A DNA stretch of 64,000 bases. Source: CAYZQH01 sp050300015. Lineage in GTDB: Bacteria; Pseudomonadota; Gammaproteobacteria; Pseudomonadales; Cellvibrionaceae. Both the position numbers and the translations under genes were made by a program. The notes below the pieces were generated by a model, which saw nothing but the letters and a program-made list of their open reading frames with translations, was not told where the DNA came from and made no database searches. The stretch spans positions 186,001 through 250,000 of the forward strand of contig JBNKWZ010000024.1 in the NCBI GenBank assembly GCA_050300015.1, in the 5' to 3' direction. Positions 34,133 to 42,612 of the stretch are shown piece after piece (position 1 is the first letter of the stretch; each line of letters opens with the position of its first letter).

Positions 34133-35815
34133 TTATTCGAACCAAAGCGCCTGTGCACGATTTGGCTCTTGCAGGCCGTAAGCCCAGCCAGCGGTCCAAT
34201 CGTCGTCTGCAGTGACAGCACCCACGTAAGTGGCCGAGTCTGCAGGAATCACTGAGGTGGCGTTGCCATTGATCACTACATCCGCAATGGGCAGCGAGTA
34301 GTAGCCATCCAAAATAACCAGGTTAGGGTTACTGGCTGCGGTGGGGTCTTCACCGGCTTCTGCGGTTTGGGTCCACTGATTGCCAGAGGCGGTTAAGAAA
34401 TCTGCCAAGGTTGTGGCGTTGGGTAATGGGCCGCCTTTGGTTAAGTCCTGACACGCGATGATGCTGGTGCTAAGGGCCATGTTACCGTCTTGTGCGCCTT
34501 GCAACGTCTCGTTGTTGTCGATGCGAACACATTGGTTTTCGTCGGTGTCTGCCGCTACGCCATCGGCCATGTAGGCAGTGGTGATTAGGCTGTTGCTGAT
34601 TTTGGCAAAATGACCTTCGCGAATGCGCATACCCGCACCGACACCATGCGTACCGTTGGCTACGGGTGAGATAATACAAGTGACGTGACGCAAGGTGGCC
34701 GCAGAGTTCAAGCCGCGAGCAATAAAGTCAGCGTTTTTAGTGGTTTCCGCAGCGTCGTAGCTGCCGATACCGTCAGACTCTAAACATTGCTGGCCGTCGG
34801 TTTCGGATTGGATTACCAACGCATGATCGATGGTGCCAATGTAGCCTTCGTCGATATCGATAGAATCGTCACGTACGTACAAGGCAATGTAGTGGTTGAT
34901 GTCGACTGCGCCGCCGAACATCTCGATGCCATCGTCGTAGGTAGAGTAGGCTTGTAAATAGCTCACAGTGGTGCCGCTGCCCACCGCATCAAAAGAGATA
35001 CCGTTGAGTTCGTTGCCGGGGGCCACTTGCGCACCAGTATGTTTGACGATGAAGTATTCCAAGATGCCCGAGTTGTCTGCGTCATTGTCACCGCCGTAAT
35101 GGGTTTGCGCAGATCCACCTTTCCCTTCAGCTGCAACGTGACAATCACTGGTGCTAAAGCTTGCTTGACCGCGTGTACCCGTGTAGGCGCATTTGTTGGT
35201 GACGCCAAAACCATTGATTATCAAGCCACCCCATTCCGACACATCCTCTGGGCTAACGGTGCCGTTAACGGCGTCGCTGACTGAGGTAATGGTAATAGGG
35301 GCGGTTGCTGTACCTTCGGCAAATATTTGAGAGCCTCGGTTAATCACCATGTAGTCTTCACTGGAGTTAAAAGCCAAGGTCGCGCCTGCAGCAATGCGGA
35401 TCACCGCACCGTCGCCACCTTCGGCAATGCCTGCTGCCATCATGTCAGCGTCGTTATCAAAGTTTTCACCAACCACTAAGCTACCGGAAAAAATGTGCAC
35501 ACCGTCATTTGGCAAATCACTAAAGGTCACTTGCACTTCTGTGGTGGTAATGGGGTTGGTTAAGTCGACAAAGTCAGAGCCGTAAGAGCAGTTGGGTGCA
35601 GAGTAGGTGCCTTGACGCACCACGCCACTCGCACTGTAGGAGGCACAGGGGTTAGTTGACCCGCTGTTGCCGCTGCCGCCATTGGAAACGGAGTTATCAA
35701 CGACGGAATTATCGATTTGAGCATTGTTTTGTGCGTCGATATTGATGTCACCGCTTTCACAGCCGGCCAGAGCAAATACCAGTGCACTTACTCCAACTAA
35801 TGTTTTGATATTCAT
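34133..35815 (-). CDS. Beta-helix-like lipoprotein, partner of the TonB receptor
   Basis: This 560-residue lipoprotein has signal peptide MNIKTLVGVSALVFALAGC, Cys at 19. A Ser/Asn/Gly-rich linker (about 25-55) leads into a long region of repeated short strands. Recurrent motifs are IFAEGTATAPITITS, WGGLIINGFG, EYFIVKHTGAQVA, LQAYSTYDDGIEMFGG and DSIDIDEGY, in the style of parallel beta-helix proteins. Similar lipoproteins sit next to TonB receptors in many marine gammaproteobacteria, where they seem to be surface ligand-binding or processing partners. The function is not established. The upstream frame to 35932 lacks a signal peptide at its start, so I use the ATG at 35815. Confidence 0.8.
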   Translation of the reverse strand: MNIKTLVGVSALVFALAGCESGDINIDAQNNAQIDNSVVDNSVSNGGSGNSGSTNPCASYSASGVVRQGTYSAPNCSYGSDFVDLTNPITTTEVQVTFSDLPNDGVHIFSGSLVVGENFDNDADMMAAGIAEGGDGAVIRIAAGATLAFNSSEDYMVINRGSQIFAEGTATAPITITSVSDAVNGTVSPEDVSEWGGLIINGFGVTNKCAYTGTRGQASFSTSDCHVAAEGKGGSAQTHYGGDNDADNSGILEYFIVKHTGAQVAPGNELNGISFDAVGSGTTVSYLQAYSTYDDGIEMFGGAVDINHYIALYVRDDSIDIDEGYIGTIDHALVIQSETDGQQCLESDGIGSYDAAETTKNADFIARGLNSAATLRHVTCIISPVANGTHGVGAGMRIREGHFAKISNSLITTAYMADGVAADTDENQCVRIDNNETLQGAQDGNMALSTSIIACQDLTKGGPLPNATTLADFLTASGNQWTQTAEAGEDPTAASNPNLVILDGYYSLPIADVVINGNATSVIPADSATYVGAVTADDDWTAGWAYGLQEPNRAQALWFE

Positions 35816-36013
35816 GTATTTCACTTCTCCTACAGAGGGTTTGTCACTTAACCACAGCGCGTTTAAGCGCCTTAATGCTTTGATGGGACGAGAACCAAGA
35901 GACGCTACGAAGACGTAGCAAAAGAATGGCACCCCAAACGTCAGTTAGGCGTAATGACTAACTGGATTGGCGCACATGGTTGCGAATTTTTGTGACAGTA
36001 CAGAGTCAGAAAT

Positions 36014-36031
36014 ATGAAGCTTATATGACAA
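36014..36031 (-). promoter_or_regulatory. Pho-box-like direct repeat upstream of the lipoprotein/receptor genes
   Basis: On the minus strand TTGTCAT-ATAA-GCTTCAT has the 7-4-7 layout of a PhoB box (CTGTCAT repeats). The first half matches 6 of 7 and the second 4 of 7. A separate CTGTCAC lies at 35998-35992. If real, the receptor system would be phosphate-starvation induced. The match is partial. Confidence 0.3.
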
Positions 36032-36070
36032 CGGCTATTTGGCATCACGGCCTTTAACCGTTGATATTTA

Positions 36071-36101
36071 GGGGCGACAACCGCCCCGGGTTTTTGTCGC
36101 C
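36071..36101 (-). terminator. GC-rich stem-loop downstream of the nitroreductase gene
   Basis: GGCGACAA (36073-36080) pairs with TTGTCGCC (36094-36101). The alternative stem GGGGCG/CGCCCC (36071-36087) followed by GGGTTTTT would instead terminate plus-strand transcription. It lies about 90 bases beyond the nitroreductase stop. Confidence 0.4.
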
Positions 36102-36189
36102 GCGCTTTGTTGTGGGAATTTGTTGAGGGCCTTTGTTTGGGAGCTATTTGGGGCGGGATGCAGTTTGACGTTTTTTGTATTTGTGGTTT

Positions 36190-36747
36190 TTATTCCCAGT
36201 AGAGAATACGTTCTTTTAGGCTTGGGCGAACCCGCTCTTCGGGCGTTTGTTCGGAATTGCCGATATAAATAAATCCTGCGATATTATCGGTGGGGGCCAT
36301 GTCTAAAATCTTTGCGACCTTGGCATCATAGCTGTACCACTCAGTCAACCACTGCGCGCCATAGCCCAGGCTAACGGCTGCCACCAGCAGATTTTGACAA
36401 GCAGCGCCGGCCGACATCACTTGCTCCCACTCAGGTATTTTGGCGTGTGGCTTGGCAGTGGATATCACCGCAATGACGCAAGGTGCTCTCAGCAATAAGT
36501 TGGCCTGAAACTCGAGCAATGCCTCACTCGCTTCAGGGTCGTTTTGCCGGTAAATGTCAGCCAGTGCTTGCCCAAATGTTTCTCGGGCTTGTCCTTCAAA
36601 TACGACAAAGCGCCAAGGGCCCAGCTTGCCGTGGTCCGGTACTCGGTGAGCCGCTTGCAGTATCTGGCTCAACTGCTCGCGGTTGGGCCCAGGTGGCGTC
36701 ATTACTTTAGCGGGAACTGAGCGGCGGGTGAGGAGTGTATTGATCAT
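36190..36747 (-). CDS. Nitroreductase family protein (YdjA type)
   Basis: This is an FMN-dependent nitroreductase-fold oxidoreductase of 185 residues. It has the RRSVPAK N-terminal FMN-phosphate motif, HRVPDHGKLGPWRFVVF and GYGAQWLTEW, all close to E. coli YdjA, a small member of the family whose natural substrate is unknown. It stands alone between the receptor system and gltX, on the minus strand. Confidence 0.88.
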   Translation of the reverse strand: MINTLLTRRSVPAKVMTPPGPNREQLSQILQAAHRVPDHGKLGPWRFVVFEGQARETFGQALADIYRQNDPEASEALLEFQANLLLRAPCVIAVISTAKPHAKIPEWEQVMSAGAACQNLLVAAVSLGYGAQWLTEWYSYDAKVAKILDMAPTDNIAGFIYIGNSEQTPEERVRPSLKERILYWE

Positions 36748-36854
36748 TTATGACAACCTTCTGGCAAAAGCCCAGCTTATCCACCCTTGGGTCTACACTC
36801 AAGCCGCTCGCCACAGAGGGGTGTGATCACTATAATGCCGCCCTCAAGTGAATA

Positions 36855-36980
36855 GATGGGGCAGGGTGCCCCATCATTGGCTGTAAAGCCAATGAAAGCC
36901 CTTCAAATACAAGATGATTCACTCATCAGTGCCAGACTTTTTAGGGCGTGTAATAAAACAGATAGGAAATTTGTTTTATT
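36855..36980 (+). promoter_or_regulatory. Three perfect hairpins upstream of gltX, candidate leader
   Basis: GATGGGGCA (36855-36863) pairs with TGCCCCATC (36867-36875). CATTGGCT (36875-36882) pairs with AGCCAATG (36887-36894). AATAAAACA (36952-36960) pairs with TGTTTTATT (36972-36980). All three are exact, and all fall within 175 bases of the gltX start. A structured 5' leader is likely if transcription begins before 36855, but no promoter was firmly located. Confidence 0.45.
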
Positions 36981-37026
36981 GCCAGGTTAATTGTAAGCCA
37001 GGTAGTCACTATTTTTAGGAGCCCTC

Positions 37027-38532
37027 ATGACTGTTCGTACTCGCATAGCCCCATCCCCCACTGGAGATCCCCACGTGGGCACGGCCTATATCGCTTTGTT
37101 TAACTATTGTTTTGCCAAAGCCCATGGTGGACAGTTTTTATTGCGCATTGAAGACACCGACCAGGTGCGCTCTACCCAAGCCTCAGAGCAAGCCATATTA
37201 GATTCCTTGCGCTGGCTGGGCTTAAGTTGGGACGAAGGCCCCGATGTGGGCGGCCCAAGTGGCCCCTATCGACAAAGTGAGCGAAGCGAGCTTTATCAGG
37301 CGTATGTACAAAAATTGCTCGATGCCGGGCATGCGTTTAAATGCTACCGCACAGCCGAAGAACTCGACATATTGCGCAATCAGCGTAAAGAGCAGGGTTT
37401 ACACACGGCCTTAAAGCCCAGTGACCTGAAATTAAGCGATGAAGAGGTGGCTGCCCGCGAAGCGGCCGGTGCGCCTTATGTCGTGCGCATGGTGGTGCCC
37501 GAAGAGGCTGGCCCTTGCCCTATCAACGATTTACTGCGTGGTGAGATAGAACTGGATTGGGGGCAAGTGGATGCGCAAGTATTAATGAAGTCTGACGGTT
37601 TGCCCACCTACCACCTGGCCAATGTGGTGGATGATTATTTGATGGGGATTACCCATGTGATCCGCGGTGAGGAGTGGATTAATTCAGCGCCCAAGCACGT
37701 GCTACTGTACCAATATTTTGGATGGGAAGCGCCCGTTTTTTGCCATTTGCCGCTGTTGCGTAATCCCGATAAAACCAAATTGAGTAAACGCAAAAATCCC
37801 ACCAGCATCTTATATTACAAGCGCATGGGGTATTTACCTGAAGCTTTGCTCAATTATTTAGGGCGCATGGGTTGGTCCATGCCCGATGAGCGTGAAAAAT
37901 TTACATTGGCGGATATGCAAGCCAACTTTGACATTACGCGCGTGTCTCTTGGAGGGCCCATATTCGATGTGGACAAACTTAATTGGTTAAATGGACTTTG
38001 GATACGCGAAGACCTAACCCCCGAAGCGTTGGCAGCGCGCTTAGCCGAGTGGGCCTTGAACCGTGAAAACCTATTGGCCGTTATACCGCATGTGCAACGT
38101 CGTATGAGTACCTTCAGTGATTTTGTGCCGTTGGTTGGGTTTATGGTGTCTGGTAAGTTGCCGATTACACCAGACAGCTTTACCGGTTTAAAGCTGGAAA
38201 ACGAAATTCATTTAAAAATATTGCAATTCAGTTTGTGGCGTCTCGAAGCGTTAAGTGATTGGAATAAAGAGGCAATATTCTCTGAATTTAAAGCCTTGGC
38301 CGACGCACTTGACATTAAAATGAAGGATTTTGTTGCCCCCATATTCGTATCGGTTAGCGGCTCCACTGCATCCATATCCGTGACGGATGCAATGGAGTTG
38401 ATTGGCTCAGATTTGTCTAGAGCACGCTTGAGAGAGGCCATAGAGGTTTTGGGTGGCGTGGGCAACAAAAAGGTACTAAAGCGATTTGAAAAAGAGTATC
38501 AATCCCTAAATACTCTGTGTACTACTTCTTAA
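37027..38532 (+). CDS. gltX: Glutamyl-tRNA synthetase
   Basis: This is a class I synthetase that charges tRNA-Glu. The HIGH-equivalent motif is APSPTGDPHVGTA (residues 8-20), FLLRIEDTDQ follows, and the KMSKS-equivalent is KTKLSKRKNP. The C-terminal anticodon-binding part is present. The length of 501 residues is near the 470-490 normal for the family. An AGGAG site stands before the ATG. It is monocistronic-looking, with its own hairpin-rich upstream region. Confidence 0.96.
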   Translation: MTVRTRIAPSPTGDPHVGTAYIALFNYCFAKAHGGQFLLRIEDTDQVRSTQASEQAILDSLRWLGLSWDEGPDVGGPSGPYRQSERSELYQAYVQKLLDAGHAFKCYRTAEELDILRNQRKEQGLHTALKPSDLKLSDEEVAAREAAGAPYVVRMVVPEEAGPCPINDLLRGEIELDWGQVDAQVLMKSDGLPTYHLANVVDDYLMGITHVIRGEEWINSAPKHVLLYQYFGWEAPVFCHLPLLRNPDKTKLSKRKNPTSILYYKRMGYLPEALLNYLGRMGWSMPDEREKFTLADMQANFDITRVSLGGPIFDVDKLNWLNGLWIREDLTPEALAARLAEWALNRENLLAVIPHVQRRMSTFSDFVPLVGFMVSGKLPITPDSFTGLKLENEIHLKILQFSLWRLEALSDWNKEAIFSEFKALADALDIKMKDFVAPIFVSVSGSTASISVTDAMELIGSDLSRARLREAIEVLGGVGNKKVLKRFEKEYQSLNTLCTTS

Positions 38533-38703
38533 GCAAGGATTAACGATACAAGAGGTTCCCGGGGTTGTGGGATATGTCTTACACGGGTTTTGGTTATCTT
38601 CCACTGTTCTCGAGCAGGCTGACACAATAGAGTATTCCTACGCCCGGTCTTACCCGGGTGTCATGCAAGGATGAACCATTAATATTTGAAAAGGAGTTAC
38701 TCT

Positions 38704-39021
38704 ATGAAATCGATTTCTCAGTTTTTTCGTTCGTTGGTTTTTAGTCTCTGTGCGTTAGGGAGTGTGTTAGGAGCCTTAACGGTCCCCATCAGTTTTGCAG
38801 AAGTGGTTGCTGGTGCACCTGTATCTCAAGCGGTGAATATCAATACCGCTACTGCAGAAGAGTTGGCCGAGGCTTTAAAGGGGGTAGGCATCAAAAAGGC
38901 ACAAGCCATTATTGCCTACCGCAAGGCCAATGGTGACTTTAGCAGTGCTGAGCAGTTGACCGAGGTGAAGGGGATCGGTGAGGCCACCGTTGACAAGAAC
39001 CGTGCTCTAATCACTTTGTAA
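38704..39021 (+). CDS. ComEA-like helix-hairpin-helix DNA-binding protein
   Basis: This 105-residue exported protein has a signal peptide (about 1-28, ending SFA) and a C-terminal pair of helix-hairpin-helix motifs: VNINTATAEELAEALKGVGIKKAQAIIAYR and FSSAEQLTEVKGIGEATVDKNR. The family includes the periplasmic ComEA that binds DNA taken up through type IV pili. A link to the pil genes of this window is therefore possible, but many bacteria that are not known to be competent have this protein. The ATG at 38704 follows AAGGAG. An intrinsic terminator comes 25 bases after the stop. Confidence 0.88.
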   Translation: MKSISQFFRSLVFSLCALGSVLGALTVPISFAEVVAGAPVSQAVNINTATAEELAEALKGVGIKKAQAIIAYRKANGDFSSAEQLTEVKGIGEATVDKNRALITL

Positions 39022-39046
39022 AATCCCTGAATGCCATTCTTATGTT

Positions 39047-39070
39047 AAGCCCAGCTTGTCTGGGCTTTTT
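39047..39070 (+). terminator. Rho-independent terminator after the comEA-like gene
   Basis: AAGCCCAG (39047-39054) pairs with CTGGGCTT (39060-39067) around a 5-base loop, followed by TTT. It fits the classic form. Confidence 0.82.
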
Positions 39071-39182
39071 CAGTTATTCAAAAACCCCCGTCGGGCCTTC
39101 TCGATTAAATACCTCAATGGCTGCAGCTTTGATGAGGTTTGTGGCACAATAACGGGCATTCTATTGAAGATTATGCCTGTTT

Positions 39183-39905
39183 ATGACTGCCGTCGATTCT
39201 GCCGCTCTTGCACGCTCTCCCATCATTGTCGCACTGGATTTTAACGACCTTCCCACTTGTTTAAGCTTGGTGGACCGCTTGGACCCAAAGCTTTGCCGTT
39301 TGAAAATAGGCAAAGAGATGTTCACTTTATTTGGCCCATCGATCATTGAGGCGTTGCAACAGCGTGGGTTTGAGGTGTTCTTAGACCTAAAATTCCACGA
39401 TATTCCCGCCACCGTGGCAAAAGCCGTCACTGCAGCTGCGAACTTAGGCGTTTGGATGGTTAACGTCCATGCCTCTGGCGGACGAAAAATGATGGAGCAA
39501 GCCGCCGAGGCGCTCACTCGTTTTAAGCAGCGGCCCTTGTTAATCGGGGTGACGGTGTTAACCAGTATGTCCGAGCCGGAACTGTCGGAGTTGGGTGTTG
39601 GGCAGCCTTTGGCTGAGCATGTAAGACACCTTGCTGCCTTGGCAAGGAGCTCAGGTTTGGATGGTGTTGTCTGCTCTGCCCTAGAAGCCTCTGCATTAAA
39701 AGCTGATAATGGCAACGATTTTAAACTGGTGACCCCAGGCATTCGCCCGGCGGGTAGCGCCGCCAATGATCAAACCCGCATCATGACTCCAGAGGCGGCA
39801 ATGACGGCTGGTAGCGACTATTTAGTGATTGGGCGGCCCATTACTCAGGCGCCAGAGCCCATTATGGTATGCGAGAACATTTTGGCGAGCCTTGGGGTGT
39901 TGTGA
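39183..39905 (+). CDS. pyrF: Orotidine 5'-phosphate decarboxylase
   Basis: PyrF performs the last step of UMP synthesis. The 240-residue TIM barrel shows IIVALDF, the catalytic DLKFHDIP (Asp-Lys-Asp network), VNVHASGG and the phosphate-binding TPGIRPAGS and YLVIGRPIT. Some 54 bases separate it from cmk, so the two pyrimidine nucleotide genes may be cotranscribed. In pseudomonads pyrF usually follows lapB, whereas here it is first in the block. Confidence 0.95.
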   Translation: MTAVDSAALARSPIIVALDFNDLPTCLSLVDRLDPKLCRLKIGKEMFTLFGPSIIEALQQRGFEVFLDLKFHDIPATVAKAVTAAANLGVWMVNVHASGGRKMMEQAAEALTRFKQRPLLIGVTVLTSMSEPELSELGVGQPLAEHVRHLAALARSSGLDGVVCSALEASALKADNGNDFKLVTPGIRPAGSAANDQTRIMTPEAAMTAGSDYLVIGRPITQAPEPIMVCENILASLGVL

Positions 39906-39959
39906 CTACTTGCTGAGTGGCCAAAAATCTATTTTGAAATTGGTTTGAAAGAGAGATGT

Positions 39960-40646
39960 ATGATGCAAGAGGTACCCATTGTTGCCATCGACGGTCCCAG
40001 TGGCGCAGGCAAAGGTACGATTTGCCGCTTGCTGGCAGATCAGTTGGGTTTTCAGCTGTTAGACAGCGGCGCGCTATACAGGTTGACGGCACTGGCTGCT
40101 ATGGATGCCTCGGTGGACCTAGTGGACGAGCCAGAAGTGGCCAAGGTGGCGGCTGGGCTGGCCGTGCGCTTTGAGGTCAAGGACCAGGGTATTATAACTT
40201 GGTTAAATGACCGCGATGTTAGTCAGGCCATTCGTGAAGAGCGTATTGGTATGGCTGCCTCACAGGTTGCGCCCTTGCAAAGTGTACGTGCGGCCTTATT
40301 GGAGCGCCAACGTCAGTTTGCACAGGCGCCCGGTTTGGTCGCCGATGGGCGTGATATGGGTACGGTGGTGTTTCCCTGTGCGAAAGTTAAAGTGTTTTTG
40401 ACGGCGAGCGCCGAAGAGCGCGCACGCAGGCGCGTGCTGCAAATAGAGGCCTCAGGCATTGACGCCGATTATGACGCAATTTTGAAGGACATTAAGGCTC
40501 GTGATGATCGGGATATGAACCGTGCAGCCGCGCCGCTTAAACCTGCCGATGATGCGGTGGAAATTGATAGCACCGAGATGCCAATAGAGACGGTGCTGAA
40601 GGCAGTGCTCGATTTGGTCAACAATATTTATCCATGCAATCCGTAG
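39960..40646 (+). CDS. cmk: Cytidylate kinase
   Basis: Cmk phosphorylates CMP and dCMP. The 228-residue protein has P-loop GPSGAGKGT (residues 12-20), LLDSGALYR and VADGRDMGTVVFP, with the LID arginines in ERARRRVLQ. The ATG at 39960, or 39963, lies behind GAAAGAGAG. The frame extends upstream to a non-canonical start at 39945. In most gammaproteobacteria rpsA follows cmk directly; here about 2 kb with lapA and lapB comes between. Confidence 0.95.
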   Translation: MMQEVPIVAIDGPSGAGKGTICRLLADQLGFQLLDSGALYRLTALAAMDASVDLVDEPEVAKVAAGLAVRFEVKDQGIITWLNDRDVSQAIREERIGMAASQVAPLQSVRAALLERQRQFAQAPGLVADGRDMGTVVFPCAKVKVFLTASAEERARRRVLQIEASGIDADYDAILKDIKARDDRDMNRAAAPLKPADDAVEIDSTEMPIETVLKAVLDLVNNIYPCNP

Positions 40647-40949
40647 TGCTTGAGAGGGTGGCCAATAGGCTTATGCTAGTCCGGATATTTCATGACGGGA
40701 TCGGGGTTTCTGGGAGGCAGGCCTAAGTAGTTTGGTTTATTTTCCGCAGTGCCTTAGTGGCTCTGAGGCTCCAGGGAAATAAATCGAAATGCAACGCCTA
40801 CATCTCAAAAAACCGATCAGCGCGCCGGGGTACACTTTGTCACCGAGCGACAATCGGCGCAACGTCAAACCTGGCGTGGGCTTGCAATCCGACCAAGAGC
40901 GCCCTCGTGAAATATTTGGGCTAGGACCCTAATAGATGGAGTACTCCTT
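40647..40949. other. 303-base gap between cmk and lapA
   Basis: The gap contains an imperfect hairpin at 40736-40783 (TTTATTTTCC with GGGAAATAAA, and inner GCCT with AGGC) and a possible 47-codon reading frame at 40789-40932. The first 85 bases show nothing clear. Confidence 0.5.
40789..40932 (+). CDS. Possible 47-residue small protein upstream of lapA
   Basis: ATG at 40789 to TAA at 40932 encodes a basic, proline-containing peptide starting MQRLHLKKPISAPGY. A weak AGGGAA lies about 12 bases before the ATG, and the stop is 17 bases before lapA. It has no recognisable domain. It could be a real small gene, a leader peptide or chance. Confidence 0.2.
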   Translation: MQRLHLKKPISAPGYTLSPSDNRRNVKPGVGLQSDQERPREIFGLGP

Positions 40950-41261
40950 ATGTTAAAAACCTTAAGTCGGTGGATCAAAGGGTTGGCGTTGTTGCTTTGG
41001 CTGGTGGTGATGCTGTTGGTGGGTTTTAAGCTTGCCAGTCAAAATCAGGCGATGGTGGAGTTTACGTTGTTGTTTTGGCAGTTGCCGAAGTTATCGGCCG
41101 GCGTGCTATTTGGTTTATCGCTTTTGGTGGGCGTATTGCTGGGGATTTTGGCCTGTATGCCGGGGTTGTTCGTTATGCGTCGCAAATTGCGGGTTGCCAA
41201 CAAGTTGATTCGGCAACATGAGGAGGCTCCCCGTAATGCTATTTTACCAAAAGCCGATTAA
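40950..41261 (+). CDS. lapA: Lipopolysaccharide assembly protein LapA (DUF1049)
   Basis: LapA is a small inner membrane protein of 103 residues that works with LapB in lipopolysaccharide assembly. Two hydrophobic segments (about 10-32 and 48-70) flank a short loop with SQNQAMVEFTLLFWQLPKLS, the typical DUF1049 pattern. A charged C-terminal tail follows. Three bases separate its stop from the lapB start. Confidence 0.9.
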   Translation: MLKTLSRWIKGLALLLWLVVMLLVGFKLASQNQAMVEFTLLFWQLPKLSAGVLFGLSLLVGVLLGILACMPGLFVMRRKLRVANKLIRQHEEAPRNAILPKAD

Positions 41262-41264
41262 ACC

Positions 41265-42398
41265 ATGACAGACCCCATGCTATTCCTGCTTTTGTTGGCC
41301 GCTGTATTGATGGGGTATGGGTTGGGTAGCGATCGTGGTCAGCGCTTTTTCCATCAAGGGTGGCAAAAATTTTTACCCTCACACAAGCGCCGGCAGTATT
41401 TTACAGAGTTAAGCCAGCTTCTGACTGGACGTGCCGAGGCCGGCATTGAAACCTTTATCGAGCACTTTAAAATCAATCAAGAGACTGTGGATATTCACTT
41501 TGCTGTGGGCGACTTATTACGCAAGCGCGGCGAGGTAGACAAGGCTACACAAGTACATCAAAACCTATCCACATCACCGGCGCTAAATGAGCACCAAAAA
41601 GCCCAAGCGGAGTTGGCATTGGCCGAAGATTATATGGCGGCAGGTTTATTGGACCGCGCCGAGATGCTACTGCGCCCTTTGACCGATGACACCGGTGAGC
41701 GCGGGCAGTTGGCGTTGGAGGTACTGGCGAACCTTTACGAGCAAGAACAAGAGTGGCAAAAAGCCATCGCCACCATTGATGCCCGGTGCAAAACAGGTAA
41801 GGCCGAGGTGCATTCGGCCTGGCGAGAATTACAGGCGCACTTTTACTGTGAATTGGCCAGTGAGAGCGCAGAGCCCAAAGAGGCGTTGGCCCATATTCAA
41901 AACGCCATAAAGGTTGCACCAGAACATGCACGGGCCAACAGCCTGATGGTATTGCACTTGGGGCAAGAGGGTAGGGTGAATGAGGCTGTGGAGCGTTTGG
42001 TTCATATCCCCGCTGAGCACAGCGCGGCAGACAGTTTATTGACGCGCGTCTTGAGCTACACCTTAAGCAGTGAGGCCAAAGCCAAATTAAAGCGCTGGGT
42101 TAACGATGGTTTGCGTAAGCAGCCTTCACTTCGCAAGGCTCTGTTCATCGCCGATGGCGTGGCCGAAGAGTTTGGCAGTGTTGCTGCCATAGAGCGTCTG
42201 TGCTCGGAAGTGCCACCCACCACCCACCTTGGCCAGCTGTTAAATGTGGTGCGCAGCGTAGCCCCCGCTTCAGAAGACTATTCTTTGCTTAAGGCCAGTT
42301 TATTGGCAGAGTGTCCACCGGTATTTATCTGCCAGCAGTGCGGCTTTGAAAGCCAGCAGCATTATTGGCGCTGCCCTACCTGTAAAACCTGGCACTAA
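41265..42398 (+). CDS. lapB: Lipopolysaccharide assembly protein LapB (YciM)
   Basis: LapB is an inner-membrane-anchored TPR protein that guides FtsH-dependent degradation of LpxC and so balances LPS synthesis. The 377-residue protein has an N-terminal membrane segment (about 4-20), a chain of TPR repeats (about 65-340) and a C-terminal rubredoxin-like metal site, CQQCGF...WRCPTCKTWH. All of these are hallmarks of the family. Its place next to lapA is conserved. Confidence 0.93.
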   Translation: MTDPMLFLLLLAAVLMGYGLGSDRGQRFFHQGWQKFLPSHKRRQYFTELSQLLTGRAEAGIETFIEHFKINQETVDIHFAVGDLLRKRGEVDKATQVHQNLSTSPALNEHQKAQAELALAEDYMAAGLLDRAEMLLRPLTDDTGERGQLALEVLANLYEQEQEWQKAIATIDARCKTGKAEVHSAWRELQAHFYCELASESAEPKEALAHIQNAIKVAPEHARANSLMVLHLGQEGRVNEAVERLVHIPAEHSAADSLLTRVLSYTLSSEAKAKLKRWVNDGLRKQPSLRKALFIADGVAEEFGSVAAIERLCSEVPPTTHLGQLLNVVRSVAPASEDYSLLKASLLAECPPVFICQQCGFESQQHYWRCPTCKTWH

Positions 42399-42460
42399 AA
42401 TCCACCCAGCCCTCTGCGGTGGTTGATTCCTAGGTCTTATTCTGATACTGTCGCGCCGCC

Positions 42461-42586
42461 TGAAACACCCATCATTTATGGGGTTTCATGGTAATTGACT
42501 GAAAGCGTGGCCAGTTTTGGCGTTTTACAGTCTTCGATTAACAGACCCGCATACTGGCAATGTGGTTGCATCTGGTTAAGCCAGAT
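42461..42586 (+). promoter_or_regulatory. Hairpins in the rpsA upstream region, candidate leader
   Basis: TGAAAC-A-CCCAT (42461-42472) pairs with ATGGG and GTTTCA (42478-42488) with a one-base bulge. ATCTGG (42570-42575) pairs with CCAGAT (42581-42586), 26 bases before the rpsA start. S1 represses its own translation through a structured leader in E. coli, and these stems could play the same part. The first could also be the lapB terminator, though no T-run follows. Confidence 0.4.
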
Positions 42587-42612
42587 AATGTCTTTTATTG
42601 ATAGGTATCGCA

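Larger units (their letters stand above)
35816..36189. other. 374-base upstream region of the lipoprotein/receptor unit
   Basis: No gene is seen. It contains the dyad CAGTTAG (35942-35948)/CTAACTG (35958-35964), a Pho-box-like element at 36014-36031, and a stem-loop at 36071-36101 that may end the nitroreductase transcript. Confidence 0.55.

Noticed and set aside
36082..36095. GGGGCG/CGCCCC stem followed by T residues as a plus-strand terminator
   Set aside because: No plus-strand gene precedes it; the nearby genes run on the minus strand. I list it only as a possible minus-strand hairpin.
39161..39766. 201-codon open frame on the minus strand
   Set aside because: It is antisense to pyrF and shows the low-complexity Ser/Ala/Lys pattern expected of a shadow frame.
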